Source of the DNA: Thermomonas haemolytica
GTDB lineage: Bacteria; Pseudomonadota; Gammaproteobacteria; Xanthomonadales; Xanthomonadaceae
DNA length: 64,000 bases
NCBI RefSeq assembly: GCF_004346265.1
Contig: NZ_SMAP01000001.1
Span: 372,001-436,000 of the forward strand
Direction of reading: 5' to 3'
The notes beneath the pieces are model-generated. The model did not search any database. It saw only the letters and a program-made list of their open reading frames with translations, and had not been told where the DNA came from. The position numbers were made by a program, and so were the translations under genes. Position 1 is the first letter of the stretch, and each line of letters opens with the position of its first letter. Positions 44,378-52,985 of the stretch are shown here, piece after piece.

Positions 44378-44860
44378 TCACTTCTTCACCGGCGGCGCCG
44401 GCGGTTGCGGCGAGGCCGGCGGCATCGGCGGGCGGTGCATGCCGCCGTGCATCGGCCGGCAGACCTCGCCCATCTTCGCGAACTCGTCGCGGCTGAGCTG
44501 GCCATCCTTGTTGGTGTCAGCCTTGTCGAAGCACTCGGCGCGCATCTTCTCCATCTTTTCCTTCCACTGCGGGTCCATCGCGCGCCCGCCGCCCGGGCCC
44601 TTCGGGCCGTCCGCGCCGCGGCCGCCCCAGGCCGGCAACTCGTCCGCGGTCAGCTTGCCGTCCTTGTTCTTGTCGAGCTGGTCGAACCTGGCCGCCAGGC
44701 GCGGGTACTTGGCCGCTTCCTCGCGGGTGATCACGCCGTCGCCATTGGCATCGGCCTTCATCATCGGCGAGGCGGGCGGCGGCGGCGCGCTCTGCGCCAG
44801 GGCCAGGCCGGATACGGCGGTCGTGGCCAGGGCCAGGACCAGCAGCTGCAACTTATTCAT
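44378..44860 (-). CDS. Secreted EF-hand calcium-binding protein
   Basis: Protein of 160 aa with a signal peptide ([23 protein letters not shown]). It has three EF-hand loops: [24 protein letters not shown] and [12 protein letters not shown], all with acidic residues at calcium positions 1, 3, 5 and 12. The linkers are Gly/Pro/Met rich, and the tail is [17 protein letters not shown]. It probably buffers or senses calcium in the periplasm. A GGAGGAG ribosome site upstream of the ATG at 44860 supports the start. It is divergent from bpt. Confidence 0.85.
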   Translation of the reverse strand: MNKLQLLVLALATTAVSGLALAQSAPPPPASPMMKADANGDGVITREEAAKYPRLAARFDQLDKNKDGKLTADELPAWGGRGADGPKGPGGGRAMDPQWKEKMEKMRAECFDKADTNKDGQLSRDEFAKMGEVCRPMHGGMHRPPMPPASPQPPAPPVKK

Positions 44861-44961
44861 CGTGTCTCCTCCACCCGGCACCAGTTCCGGGGTGCTGGTG
44901 GAAACGCCCCGCGCGCGCCGCGGTTGACCGCGCATCCCTGCGCGCGGCTGAACGCCGGCGC

Positions 44962-44967
44962 TATGCT
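44962..44967 (+). promoter_or_regulatory. Candidate -10 for a leaderless bpt message
   Basis: TATGCT, 6 nt (GCGCGC) before the bpt ATG. No Shine-Dalgarno sequence is seen. A TTGACC at 44924 is too far upstream to be the matching -35. Confidence 0.5.
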
Positions 44968-44973
44968 GCGCGC

Positions 44974-45696
44974 ATGGGCGGCAACGACGACAACCTGCGG
45001 CTGTTCCACAGCACCCCGCATCCCTGCGGCTACTGGCCGGGACGCCAGGCCCGCGACCTGGTGCTGGACCCGCGCGACCCGCGCCTGCCCACGCTGTATC
45101 CGATGGCGCTGGAATGGGGCTTCCGCCGTTCCGGCGACATCGTGTACCGCCCCAGTTGCGGCGGCTGCCAGGCCTGCGTGCCGGTGCGGATCCCGGTGGC
45201 CGCGTTCCAGCCGGACCGCAGCCAGCGCCGCTGCCTGGCGCGCAATGCCGACATCGATGCCCACATCGTGCATCCGGCCTGCAGCGAGGAATACCTGCGC
45301 CTGTACCAGCGCTACCTGGCGTTCCGCCATCCCGGCGGCGGCATGGACGGACACGGCGCGCACGAGTTCGAGCAGTTCCTGATCGGCAGCTGGAACGAGA
45401 GCCGGTTCCTGGAACTGCGCCAGCGCGACAGCCACCGGCTGTTGGCGGTGGCGGTGACCGACCTAGCCGAGGATGCGCTGTCGGCGGTCTATACCTTCTA
45501 CGACCCCGACCAGGCCGCGCGCGGGCTGGGCACGCTGGGCATCCTGCAGCAGCTGGAGTGGGCGCGCCGCAGCGAGCGAAGCCACCTTTACCTCGGCTAC
45601 TGGATCGCCGGCCATCCGAAGATGGACTACAAGCGCCGCTTCCAGCCGCTGGAGGCGTTCGACGGGCGCCGCTGGCAGCCACTGCCCGCCGCCTGA
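44974..45696 (+). CDS. bpt: Aspartate/glutamate leucyltransferase (N-end rule)
   Basis: Transfers Leu from Leu-tRNA to N-terminal Asp or Glu of proteins, marking them for ClpS/ClpAP degradation. The 240 aa cover the ATE N-terminal region ([36 protein letters not shown] with the conserved cysteines) and the C-terminal GNAT-like region ([61 protein letters not shown]). Bacterial Bpt and eukaryotic-like Ate share this fold; the length and C terminus fit Bpt. A TATGCT hexamer ends 6 nt before the ATG with no ribosome site, so the message may be leaderless. Confidence 0.92.
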   Translation: MGGNDDNLRLFHSTPHPCGYWPGRQARDLVLDPRDPRLPTLYPMALEWGFRRSGDIVYRPSCGGCQACVPVRIPVAAFQPDRSQRRCLARNADIDAHIVHPACSEEYLRLYQRYLAFRHPGGGMDGHGAHEFEQFLIGSWNESRFLELRQRDSHRLLAVAVTDLAEDALSAVYTFYDPDQAARGLGTLGILQQLEWARRSERSHLYLGYWIAGHPKMDYKRRFQPLEAFDGRRWQPLPAA

Positions 45697-45753
45697 ACGT
45701 TGCGTGTCGTCCGAGCATCGCGCCATCCCGGGGTGGCATGCGATCCTGTGGCG

Positions 45754-46665
45754 ATGCCGCGCCTTCTCCCCCACCGGCTGCTGCCGGCCCTGCTGTCGCT
45801 GGCCCTGGTCGCCTGTACCCCGCCATCGCTGCCGTTCGCGCGTCTGGCCGGGCTGGTGACCGACCCCGAGCTGGACGAGATCAGCGGCCTGGCCGCCTCG
45901 CATGTGCACGAGAACGTGCTGTGGGTGCACAACGACAGCGGCAACCCCTCGCGCCTGTACGCGATCAACACCCGCGGCCGCCTGCTGGCGCGCTTCGACG
46001 TGGCCGGCGCGCGCAACATCGACTGGGAGGACATCGCCAGCTTCACCCTCGGCGGCCGCCACTACCTGCTGCTGGCCGACACCGGCGACAACGGCGGCCA
46101 CCGCCGCGATTTCGTGCTGCACGTGTTCGAGGAGCCGGAGGTGCTGGCCGACGGCACCCTGACCCCGGCGTGGTCGATCCCCGCGCGCTGGCCGGACGGC
46201 TCGCGCGACTGCGAGGCGGTGGCGGTGGACCCGGTGTTGGGCCAGGTGCTGCTGATCTCCAAGAAGCGCACGCCGCCCGAGCTGTTCAGCCTGCCGCTGG
46301 CCGACCCGCACGGACGGGTGCAAGAGGCGCGCCGGATCGGGCGCCTGGCCGGGGTCCCGCAGGTTGGCCCACAGCTGCGCCAGGAGGATCCGAAGGTGGC
46401 CGCGCTGTTCTCGCAGGTGACCGCCGCCGATATCTCTCCCGACCGCCGCATGCTGGCGGTGCTGACCTACGGCAGCGTGCTGTTCTACCGCCGCGAGGAG
46501 GGCGAAGGCTGGGCCGCGGCGGTGGCCCGCGCGCCGGAGACCCACGACGTGCCGCTGATCCCGCAGGCCGAGGCGCTGGGCTGGAGCGCCGGCGGCGCCG
46601 GCCTGTACGCCAGCGGCGAATCCCGCCCGGCGCCGCTGTATTACCTCGTCCCGCAGCAGCCCTGA
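45754..46665 (+). CDS. Beta-propeller-like lipoprotein of unknown function
   Basis: Protein of 303 aa with a lipoprotein signal ([13 protein letters not shown], lipobox LVAC at residues about 16-19). The remainder has repeating strands such as [38 protein letters not shown] and [22 protein letters not shown], spaced like blades of a beta-propeller. No catalytic motif was recognised. An in-frame upstream ATG at 45700 would spoil the signal peptide, so 45754 is preferred. It starts 57 nt after bpt. Confidence 0.65.
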   Translation: MPRLLPHRLLPALLSLALVACTPPSLPFARLAGLVTDPELDEISGLAASHVHENVLWVHNDSGNPSRLYAINTRGRLLARFDVAGARNIDWEDIASFTLGGRHYLLLADTGDNGGHRRDFVLHVFEEPEVLADGTLTPAWSIPARWPDGSRDCEAVAVDPVLGQVLLISKKRTPPELFSLPLADPHGRVQEARRIGRLAGVPQVGPQLRQEDPKVAALFSQVTAADISPDRRMLAVLTYGSVLFYRREEGEGWAAAVARAPETHDVPLIPQAEALGWSAGGAGLYASGESRPAPLYYLVPQQP

Positions 46666-46717
46666 GCGCGCCCGCCGCGGGCCGCAGCGACCGTTCGTCG
46701 GCCGCCAGTTGCATGTC

Positions 46718-46736
46718 TGATATCAAATTGATATCA
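46718..46736. promoter_or_regulatory. Palindromic operator-like site before the SPFH gene
   Basis: TGATATCAA-A-TTGATATCA is a perfect 9-1-9 inverted repeat and a striking AT-rich island, 30 nt before the SPFH ATG (46767). It is a plausible operator for the ribbon-helix-helix protein encoded downstream at 47649, but that link is inference. Confidence 0.6.
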
Positions 46737-46766
46737 ATTCACCCAAAGCCCCGACCGAGCACACCC

Positions 46767-47630
46767 ATGAAAGAGATCCCGCTGCGTTCCCTGCCCGGCA
46801 TCCCGATGCTGCTGATCCTGCTGCTGGCGACCGGCGTCGGTGCCTGGCTGCTGGTCACCGCCCTGCAGTTCCAGCTGTGGCCGCAACTCGTCGCCGGCGT
46901 GCTGCTGGGCGGTGGCGCCCTGCTGTGCCTGGGCGGGCTGTACATGGTCGAACCCAACCAGGCGGCGGTGCTCAGCCTGTTCGGCCGCTACGTCGGCACC
47001 GTCAAGGACAACGGCCTGCGCTGGAACAACCCCTTCTATGCCAAGAAGAAAGTCTCGCTGCGCGTGCGCAACTTCGAGTCCGGCAAGCTCAAGGTCAACG
47101 AACTGGACGGCAGCCCGATCGAGATCGCCGCGGTGATCGTGTGGCAGGTGGTGGACGCCTCGGAGGCGGTCTACAACGTGGACGACTACGAGAGCTTCGT
47201 GCACATCCAGTCCGAGTCCGCGCTGCGCACGATGGCCACCAGCTATCCGTACGACCAGCACGAGGATGGCCAGATCGCCCTGCGCAGCCACGCCGCGGAA
47301 GTCTCGCAGCACCTGCGCGACGAGCTCGCCGAACGCCTGGCCGACGCCGGCGTGCAGGTGCTGGACGCGCGCATCAGCCACCTCGCCTACGCTCCGGAGA
47401 TCGCGCAGGCGATGCTGCAGCGGCAGCAGGCGAACGCGATCATCGCCGCCCGCACCCGCATCGTCGCCGGCGCGGTGGGCATGGTCGAGATGGCGCTGGC
47501 CGAACTGCAGAAGAACGGCGTGGTCGAGCTGGACGAGGAGCGCAAGGCGCAGATGGTCAGCAACCTGCTGGTCGTGCTGTGCGGCGAGCGCGCCACCCAG
47601 CCGATCGTCAATGCCGGCACCCTGTACTGA
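46767..47630 (+). CDS. SPFH/band 7 (prohibitin-stomatin) membrane protein
   Basis: Protein of 287 aa with two N-terminal hydrophobic segments (about residues 12-31 and 38-57, ending [13 protein letters not shown]). The band 7 domain follows ([63 protein letters not shown]) and then a helical region with [35 protein letters not shown]. Such proteins form oligomers in the membrane and often affect proteases or lipid domains; the role here is unknown. An ATG at 46713 is in frame, but it would place the operator inside the gene. It forms an operon with the RHH and hydrolase genes. Confidence 0.88.
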   Translation: MKEIPLRSLPGIPMLLILLLATGVGAWLLVTALQFQLWPQLVAGVLLGGGALLCLGGLYMVEPNQAAVLSLFGRYVGTVKDNGLRWNNPFYAKKKVSLRVRNFESGKLKVNELDGSPIEIAAVIVWQVVDASEAVYNVDDYESFVHIQSESALRTMATSYPYDQHEDGQIALRSHAAEVSQHLRDELAERLADAGVQVLDARISHLAYAPEIAQAMLQRQQANAIIAARTRIVAGAVGMVEMALAELQKNGVVELDEERKAQMVSNLLVVLCGERATQPIVNAGTLY

Positions 47631-47648
47631 GCCCAGCGAAAGCAGGCC

Positions 47649-47831
47649 GTGAGCGAGAAGAAAGCCTATCCGCTGCGCATCAACGCCGAGATCCTGGCGG
47701 CGGCGCAGCGCTGGGCCGACGACGAGCTGCGCAGCCTCAACGCGCAGATCGAATACGTGCTGCGCGACGCGCTGCGCAAAGCCGGGCGGCTGCCGTCGCC
47801 CCGCACCTCCACCGAGGACGATCCCGAATGA
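47649..47831 (+). CDS. Arc-family ribbon-helix-helix DNA-binding protein
   Basis: Protein of 60 aa starting with GTG. The RHH pattern is a short strand ([22 protein letters not shown]) followed by helix-turn-helix ([19 protein letters not shown]), ending in an acidic tail. It would bind DNA as a dimer of dimers. Its stop overlaps the next ATG (ATGA, 47828-47831) and it lies 18 nt behind the SPFH gene. Autoregulation through the palindrome at 46718 is likely but unproved. It is not obviously half of a toxin-antitoxin pair, as neither neighbour looks like a toxin. Confidence 0.8.
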   Translation: MSEKKAYPLRINAEILAAAQRWADDELRSLNAQIEYVLRDALRKAGRLPSPRTSTEDDPE

Positions 47832-49162
47832 ACCGCCCCGCACATCCCCGCCGCCCTCTCCACCGCGCGCTGCTGGCCGGCGCGCTTGCCCTGGCCGGCG
47901 CGGCCCACGCGCAGTCCGCCGATCCTGCCGCGCTCGCCCGGCAGGCGCTGGATCTGCTGGATGCCGGCGATTACGCCAAGGTCGAAGCGCTGTTCGCGCC
48001 GCGCATGGCCGAGGCGGTGCCCGCCGACAAGCTGAAGGCGGTGTGGGAATCGCTGCCGGTGCAGATGGGCAAGGCCACCGGGCGCGGCGACGCCACCATC
48101 GCCGCGCAGGGCGAGGCCGCCGTGGTGCAGGTGCCGCTGCATTTCGAGAAGGCCGAACTGGTGGCGAAGTTCGCCATCGACGCCGACGGCAGGATCGCCG
48201 GCTTCCTGGTGCAACCGCCGCAGGCGGCCCCCGTGCCGGACCCGGCGGTGGCGGCGGATGCGCCCTTCACCGAGCACGAGCTGGCGATCGGCGACGGCGC
48301 GCGCGCCCTGCCGGCCACGCTGGCGATGCCCAAGGGCGCGGGCCCGTTCCCGGCGGTGGTGCTGGTGCATGGCTCCGGCGCGCACGACCGCGACGAGACC
48401 ATCGGCCCGAACAAACCCTTCCTCGACCTCGCCCGCGGCCTGGCCGCGCAGGGCATCGCGGTGCTGCGCTACGAGAAGCGCACCAAGGCGCATCCCGAGG
48501 AATTCGCGGGCGGCGACTTCGGCGTGGACGAGGAAACCACCTTCGATGGCGTGCTGGCGGTGGACGCGCTGCGCAAGACCAACGGCATCGACCCCAACCG
48601 CATCTTCGTGCTCGGCCACAGCCAGGGCGGGATGATGGCGCCGCGGATCGCCGCCCTGTCCGGCCACGTCAAGGGGCTGGTGCTGCTGGCGGCGCCGGCG
48701 CGCCCGCTGCTGGACATCGTGATCGAACAGAACCGGCGCATGGCGGTGCTGGACGACGGCAAGATCAGCGATGCCGAACGCGCGGCGATCAACGCGCTGA
48801 TCGCGCAGGTGCGGCAGACCCGCGACCCCGCCACACCGGCCGCGACCCGCACCGTGATGGGCCAGCCGGCTGGCTACTGGCGCAGCATCGACAGCGTGGA
48901 TGCGGTGGCCGAGGCGCAGCGGGTAGCCCTGCCGATGCTGGTGCTGCAGGGCGGGCGCGACATCCAGGTGGTGGACGCCGACTGGCAGGCCTGGCGCGAG
49001 GCGTTCGACGGCGACCCCAAGGTCGCCTTCAAGCTGTATCCCGCGCTCAACCACCTCGGCATCCCCGGCGACGGCGAAGGCTCGCTGGCCGAATACGCGA
49101 AACCGGGGCATGTCGATCCCAAGCTGATCGATGACGTCGCCGCCTGGGTCAAGGCGCACTGA
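47828..49162 (+). CDS. Secreted alpha/beta hydrolase with N-terminal DUF3887 domain
   Basis: Protein of 444 aa with a signal peptide ending at GAAHAQ (residue 29). Residues about 32-130 resemble DUF3887 ([35 protein letters not shown]), a small NTF2-like domain often fused to hydrolases. Residues 150-444 are an alpha/beta-hydrolase: oxyanion region [20 protein letters not shown], nucleophile GHSQGG, acid in LQGGRDIQV and His in YPALNHLG. It is likely a periplasmic esterase. It is translationally coupled to the RHH gene. Confidence 0.85.
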   Translation: MNRPAHPRRPLHRALLAGALALAGAAHAQSADPAALARQALDLLDAGDYAKVEALFAPRMAEAVPADKLKAVWESLPVQMGKATGRGDATIAAQGEAAVVQVPLHFEKAELVAKFAIDADGRIAGFLVQPPQAAPVPDPAVAADAPFTEHELAIGDGARALPATLAMPKGAGPFPAVVLVHGSGAHDRDETIGPNKPFLDLARGLAAQGIAVLRYEKRTKAHPEEFAGGDFGVDEETTFDGVLAVDALRKTNGIDPNRIFVLGHSQGGMMAPRIAALSGHVKGLVLLAAPARPLLDIVIEQNRRMAVLDDGKISDAERAAINALIAQVRQTRDPATPAATRTVMGQPAGYWRSIDSVDAVAEAQRVALPMLVLQGGRDIQVVDADWQAWREAFDGDPKVAFKLYPALNHLGIPGDGEGSLAEYAKPGHVDPKLIDDVAAWVKAH

Positions 49163-49167
49163 GCCCG

Positions 49168-49695
49168 ATGTCCATGCGCTCGCCGACTGTGTTCGCAGTG
49201 CCGCCGCCGCCCGCCTACGCCTGGCTGCTGCTGATCCTGCTGGGCGGCGTGATTCCCGTCGGCCTGTTGATTGGCATGCATGCCGTGAAGATGCCCATGA
49301 ACGGCGAGGGGCTGGCCTGGGTCGCCGTCCTGACCGCTCTCGCGGGATTGCTGCTGTCGATGTGTCGCCGCGTCGTGCTGCTGCAGGACGGGGTGCTGGA
49401 GGTACGCGCAGCGTTCTACCGCAAGCGCGTGGCGGTGACGGAACTCGACGTCGAACGGGCGCGCATCGTGGATCTTGCGGAGCGCACGGAGCTGCGCCCG
49501 GCGGTGAAGACCAATGGCATCTCGATGCCGGGCTACCATGCCGGCCACTTCCGGATCTACAGGAGGCTGGAAAAAGCCTTCTGCCTGCTCACCGACCGCC
49601 GGCGCGTGCTGTGGATTCCGCTGCGCGACGGCGGCCAGCTGCTGCTCAGCCTCGAGCGGCCGCAGGCCCTGCTGGACGCCCTGCGCGCGACGTGA
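49168..49695 (+). CDS. Two-helix membrane protein of unknown function
   Basis: Protein of 175 aa with two membrane helices (about residues 17-39 and 48-66), followed by a soluble C-terminal domain rich in beta-strands (VVLLQDGVLEVRAAFYRKRVAVTELDVERARIVDL, CLLTDRRRVLWIPLRDG). The pattern resembles bacterial PH-like domains. It starts 5 nt after the hydrolase stop and is probably in the same operon. The function is unknown. Confidence 0.65.
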   Translation: MSMRSPTVFAVPPPPAYAWLLLILLGGVIPVGLLIGMHAVKMPMNGEGLAWVAVLTALAGLLLSMCRRVVLLQDGVLEVRAAFYRKRVAVTELDVERARIVDLAERTELRPAVKTNGISMPGYHAGHFRIYRRLEKAFCLLTDRRRVLWIPLRDGGQLLLSLERPQALLDALRAT

Positions 49696-49718
49696 TGCCG
49701 ACCGCGCGGCGGCTGCGC

Positions 49719-49724
49719 TACCCT
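49719..49724 (+). promoter_or_regulatory. Candidate -10 for a leaderless carboxypeptidase message
   Basis: TACCCT followed by GCGCGC and the ATG at 49731, the same layout as bpt. It lacks a -35 and a Shine-Dalgarno sequence. Confidence 0.35.
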
Positions 49725-49730
49725 GCGCGC

Positions 49731-50549
49731 ATGCCACGCCTGCCCGCCATCCCGCTGAAGACGGTCCTGCGCAATACCGCGGAGATCGAACTGTGGCCGG
49801 CCGCGCTGCTGCAGGCGCGCGGCAATGCCCACGCGCGGCTGCTGGCGCGCGCGCGGCGCGTGCTGCGACGCAAGCGCGACGGCCGCTACCTGGCGGCCGA
49901 ACTCGAAGGCGGCCTGTATCCGCTGGTGCCTATGCTCGCGCGCGAGCCGGGGCTGAGCGCCGCCCGTGACGCCCTGCGCGCGCCGCCGCCGCACGCCCGC
50001 TGTGGCCTTGAACACTCCGGCACGCTGCCGCTGCACCGCCTGCACGAGCGCCTGCACGCGCTAGGCCTGGATGCGGACGCCTATGCCGCGCGCAGCGGGC
50101 TGGCGCTGGTGCCCGAACCCGACTGGCTGGCATTTGCCGGATTCGACCGCTGGCACCGCCCGCTGTGGCTGCGCATCGATGCCGCGCGCGCCTGGCTGCG
50201 CCTGCGCACGGCGGCCCGCGCCGACGGCATCGTGCTGGAGGCGATCTCCGGTTACCGCAGCCACGACTACCAGCTGGGCATCTTCGAACGCAAGCGCGCG
50301 CGCGGCCTGAGCGTGGATGAGATCCTCGCGGTCAACGCCGCGCCGGGCTTTTCCGAACACCACTCCGGGCTGGCGCTGGACATCGGCACGCCCGGTGAGC
50401 CGCCCGCCGAGGAATCGTTCGAACACACCCCGGCGTTTGCCTGGCTGACCGCGCATGCGCCCGCGCAGGGCTTTGCGATGAGCTATCCGCGCGACAACCC
50501 GCACGGGATCGTGTACGAACCCTGGCACTGGCGCTTTATGCCCGCCTGA
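49731..50549 (+). CDS. VanY-family D-alanyl-D-alanine carboxypeptidase-like protein
   Basis: Protein of 272 aa. The C-terminal half has the M15B zinc motifs: the SGYRSHDYQLGIF region, SEHHSGLALDIG (S-x-H-x-x-G-x-A-x-D, zinc His and Asp) and VYEPWHWRF (catalytic Glu and zinc His). The family trims D-Ala from peptidoglycan stem peptides. No signal peptide is visible, unusual for an enzyme acting on the wall, and the N-terminal 100 residues are Arg/Leu rich with no known domain. The alternative ATG at 49695 overlaps the upstream stop. Confidence 0.78.
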   Translation: MPRLPAIPLKTVLRNTAEIELWPAALLQARGNAHARLLARARRVLRRKRDGRYLAAELEGGLYPLVPMLAREPGLSAARDALRAPPPHARCGLEHSGTLPLHRLHERLHALGLDADAYAARSGLALVPEPDWLAFAGFDRWHRPLWLRIDAARAWLRLRTAARADGIVLEAISGYRSHDYQLGIFERKRARGLSVDEILAVNAAPGFSEHHSGLALDIGTPGEPPAEESFEHTPAFAWLTAHAPAQGFAMSYPRDNPHGIVYEPWHWRFMPA

Positions 50550-50557
50550 GCCGCCTT

Positions 50558-51448
50558 TCAGCGCGCCTTGGCCAGTTCGCGTACGGTGGCACGCAACCCG
50601 TCGCGCCAGGCGGGCGGCGCGATGCAGAAGTCCTGCTGCAGTTTCGCGGTATCCAGCACCGAATACGCCGGCCGCCGCGCCGGGGTCGGATACTCGGCGC
50701 TGGTGATCGGCAGCACCCGCGGGCGCCGCGCCAGCAGGCCCGCCGCCTGCGCCTCGTCCATGATGGCCTGCGCAAACCCGTGCCAACTGGTCTCCCCGGC
50801 GGCTGTCAGGTGCCAGGTCCCGGACGCCCGCGCCCTCTGCCGCAGCAGCTGGCCGGTGGCCTCCGCGATCCACGCCGCCGGCGTCGGCGCGCCGACCTGG
50901 TCGGCCACTACCCGCAAATCTTCGCGCTCGCCGGCCAGGCGCAGCATCGTGCGCAGGAAATTATGGCCGTTCGCGGCGTACACCCATGCCGTGCGCAGGA
51001 TCATGTGGCGCGCGCCGCTCGCGCGGATCGCCTCCTCGCCGGCCCGCTTGCTGGCGCCATACACGCCCAGCGGCGCGGTGGCATCGTCCTCGCGGTATGG
51101 CCGCGCGCTGCGGCCATCGAACACGTAGTCGGTGGAGTAATGCACCAGCAGCGCGCCGGTTGCGGCGCAGCCTTGCGCCAGCGCGGCGGGGGCTTCGGCA
51201 TTCGCACGGAAGGCCGCCTCCGGCTCGGATTCGGCGCGATCCACGGCGGTGTACGCGGCGGCGTTCACCACCACGTCGGGCGCGATCTGCCGCACCAGTG
51301 CCGGCAGCGCCTGCGGCTGGTCGAGATCGGCCGCCACGTCGGCAGCGGCGCCATCGCGGGTGGCCACGATCACCTCGCCCAGGGCCGGCAGGACGCGGCG
51401 CAGTTCGCGCCCGACCTGGCCGTTGCCGCCCAGCAGCAGGAGCCTCAT
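50558..51448 (-). CDS. rfbD: dTDP-4-dehydrorhamnose reductase
   Basis: Last step of dTDP-L-rhamnose synthesis, for surface polysaccharide. The 296-aa extended SDR enzyme has the Rossmann motif LLLGGNGQVGREL at the N terminus, PDVVVNAAAYTAVDRAE, the STDYVFDG block, the YGASKRAGEE catalytic Y-x-x-x-K, and LRTAWVYA. Its ATG overlaps the rfbC stop (ATGA, 51445-51448). It converges with the carboxypeptidase gene, leaving only 8 bp between the stops. Confidence 0.95.
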   Translation of the reverse strand: MRLLLLGGNGQVGRELRRVLPALGEVIVATRDGAAADVAADLDQPQALPALVRQIAPDVVVNAAAYTAVDRAESEPEAAFRANAEAPAALAQGCAATGALLVHYSTDYVFDGRSARPYREDDATAPLGVYGASKRAGEEAIRASGARHMILRTAWVYAANGHNFLRTMLRLAGEREDLRVVADQVGAPTPAAWIAEATGQLLRQRARASGTWHLTAAGETSWHGFAQAIMDEAQAAGLLARRPRVLPITSAEYPTPARRPAYSVLDTAKLQQDFCIAPPAWRDGLRATVRELAKAR

Positions 51449-52005
51449 GGCAGGCAGCGCGGCAGGCACTCGGGCGGGATCGCGTCGAGGAAGGGCGCGT
51501 TCGCATCCTTGTCCGACAGCTGCACCTGCGCCAGCGGCCAGTCGATCGCCAGCCGGGCATCGTTCCAGCGCAGCGCGCAATCGCTGGCGCGGTCATACGG
51601 CGCGGTGCACAGATAGCTGACCAACGCGGTCTCGCTGAGCACCAGAAAACCGTGGGCGAAGCCCTCCGGAATCCAGAACTGGCGCCGGTTCCCGGCGCTG
51701 AGGATGGCCGCCACGTGCTGGCCGAAGGTGGGCGAATCCTGGCGCAGGTCCACCGCCACGTCGTACACCTCGCCCTCCAGCACGCAGACCAGCTTGCCCT
51801 GCGGATTACCGGGCCACTGGTAATGCAACCCACGCAGCACCCCGCGCTGCGAGCGGCTGACGTTGTGCTGCACGAACTGCGCCGGCAACCCGTGCGCGGC
51901 GAAACGCGCGGCGTTCCACGCCTCGTAGAAAAACCCGCGCGCATCGGCATGCACGTCCGGCTCGATCACGAGGCATCCCGGCAACCGGGTCTGAAAGATG
52001 TTCAT
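51445..52005 (-). CDS. rfbC: dTDP-4-dehydrorhamnose 3,5-epimerase
   Basis: Third step of dTDP-L-rhamnose synthesis. The 186-aa cupin has DARGFFYEAWN, FVQHNVSRSQRGVLRGLHYQ (catalytic His), GKLVCVLEGEVYDVAVDLR and FWIPEGFAHGFLVLS (Asp/His/Tyr region). rfbC and rfbD are coupled, but rfbB and rfbA are not upstream. TATCAT (52017-52012) ends 6 nt before the ATG and no Shine-Dalgarno sequence is seen, predicting a leaderless rfbCD message. Confidence 0.95.
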   Translation of the reverse strand: MNIFQTRLPGCLVIEPDVHADARGFFYEAWNAARFAAHGLPAQFVQHNVSRSQRGVLRGLHYQWPGNPQGKLVCVLEGEVYDVAVDLRQDSPTFGQHVAAILSAGNRRQFWIPEGFAHGFLVLSETALVSYLCTAPYDRASDCALRWNDARLAIDWPLAQVQLSDKDANAPFLDAIPPECLPRCLP

Positions 52006-52011
52006 CCCGCG

Positions 52012-52017
52012 ATGATA
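52012..52017 (-). promoter_or_regulatory. Candidate -10 for a leaderless rfbCD message
   Basis: TATCAT on the minus strand, 6 nt before the rfbC ATG at 52005. Confidence 0.5.
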
Positions 52018-52105
52018 CCGAGCCACGGCACCCTCACGCCGGCGGGCGCGACGCGCCTCCGCGCCTGCGCCGCTAGAATCGAACCCACCCTCCCGGAGAT
52101 GCCGC

Positions 52106-52492
52106 ATGCATTACGTCGACCTGGTCGCCCTGCTGGCGATCGCGCAATTCATCTTCTTCGGCGTGCAGGTGGCGCAGGCGCGCGGCCGCTACGGGGTCAA
52201 GGCGCCGGCGGTGGTCGGCCACGAGCTGTTCGAGCGTGCCTACCGGGTGCAGATGAACACGCTGGAGCTGCTGGTGGCGCTGCTGCCGCTGCTCTACATC
52301 GCCGCCCGTTACTGGCCGGATGCCTACGTGGCGGTGGTCGGCGCGGTGTACCTGGTGGGCCGGCTGCTGTACTGGCGCAGCTACACCCGCGCGCCCGCCA
52401 GCCGCACGCTGGGGTTCGTAATCTCGATGACCCCGATCATGGTCCTGCTGCTGGCCAGCCTGGGCGCGCTGCTGCGCGCCGGGCTGCAGTGA
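52106..52492 (+). CDS. MAPEG family membrane protein
   Basis: Protein of 128 aa with four predicted membrane helices and the MAPEG pattern: ARGRYGVKAPAVVGHELFERAYRVQMNTLELLVALLPLL (the FxRxxRxQxNxxE core, here ERAYRVQMNTLE) and VYLVGRLLYWRSYTRAPASRTLGF. The superfamily includes glutathione-dependent enzymes for lipids and xenobiotics; the activity here is unknown. A CGGAG ribosome site precedes the ATG, and TAGAAT at 52074-52079 may be the -10. Confidence 0.85.
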   Translation: MHYVDLVALLAIAQFIFFGVQVAQARGRYGVKAPAVVGHELFERAYRVQMNTLELLVALLPLLYIAARYWPDAYVAVVGAVYLVGRLLYWRSYTRAPASRTLGFVISMTPIMVLLLASLGALLRAGLQ

Positions 52493-52502
52493 GGCGCGGC
52501 GC

Positions 52503-52937
52503 GTGAACTGGCCGGCCGGCTGGTTGCCGTGGGCGCTGCTGTCGGCCAGCTTCGCGGCGCTGACCGCGGTCTTCGCCAAGATCGGCATCCGCGGGGTCGA
52601 TTCCGACCTCGCCACGCTGGTGCGCACCGCCGTGATCCTGCTGGTGCTGACGCCCTTCGTGTGGCTGACCGGGAAGTGGAGCAACCCGCTGGCGCTGCCG
52701 GGGCGCACGCTGCTGTTCCTGGCGCTGTCGGCGCTGGCCACCGGGGCTTCGTGGGTGTGCTACTTCCGTGCACTGCAGCTGGGGCAAGCCTCGCAGGTGG
52801 CCCCGGTGGACAAGCTCAGCGTGGTGCTGGTGGCGGTGTTCGCGTTCGCCCTGCTCGGCGAGCGCCCGTCCCTGCAGGAGTGGGCCGGGATCGGCCTGGT
52901 CGCGGCCGGGGTGCTGCTGCTGGCGCTGGCGCGCTGA
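52503..52937 (+). CDS. Single-domain EamA/DMT-family transporter
   Basis: Protein of 144 aa with five hydrophobic helices and one EamA repeat (WALLSASFAALTAVFAKIGI..., SWVCYFRALQLGQASQVAPVDKLSVVLVAVFAFALLGERPS). This is half the length of the usual ten-helix DMT transporters, so it must act as a dimer, as known for single-domain members. The GTG start lies 10 nt after the MAPEG stop, suggesting co-transcription. The substrate is unknown. Confidence 0.82.
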   Translation: MNWPAGWLPWALLSASFAALTAVFAKIGIRGVDSDLATLVRTAVILLVLTPFVWLTGKWSNPLALPGRTLLFLALSALATGASWVCYFRALQLGQASQVAPVDKLSVVLVAVFAFALLGERPSLQEWAGIGLVAAGVLLLALAR

Positions 52938-52985
52938 GTCCTGGAGGAAATTGAGCGCGGGCGGCATTCGCGGGATCATGCGCGC

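Noticed and set aside
46713-46766. Earlier ATG for the SPFH protein
   Set aside because: It would put the 19-bp palindrome inside the coding region and add 18 residues unlike the family N terminus.
47649-49162. RHH protein plus next gene as a toxin-antitoxin pair
   Set aside because: The following gene is a 444-aa secreted hydrolase with a signal peptide, not a toxin family, and the preceding one is an SPFH protein.
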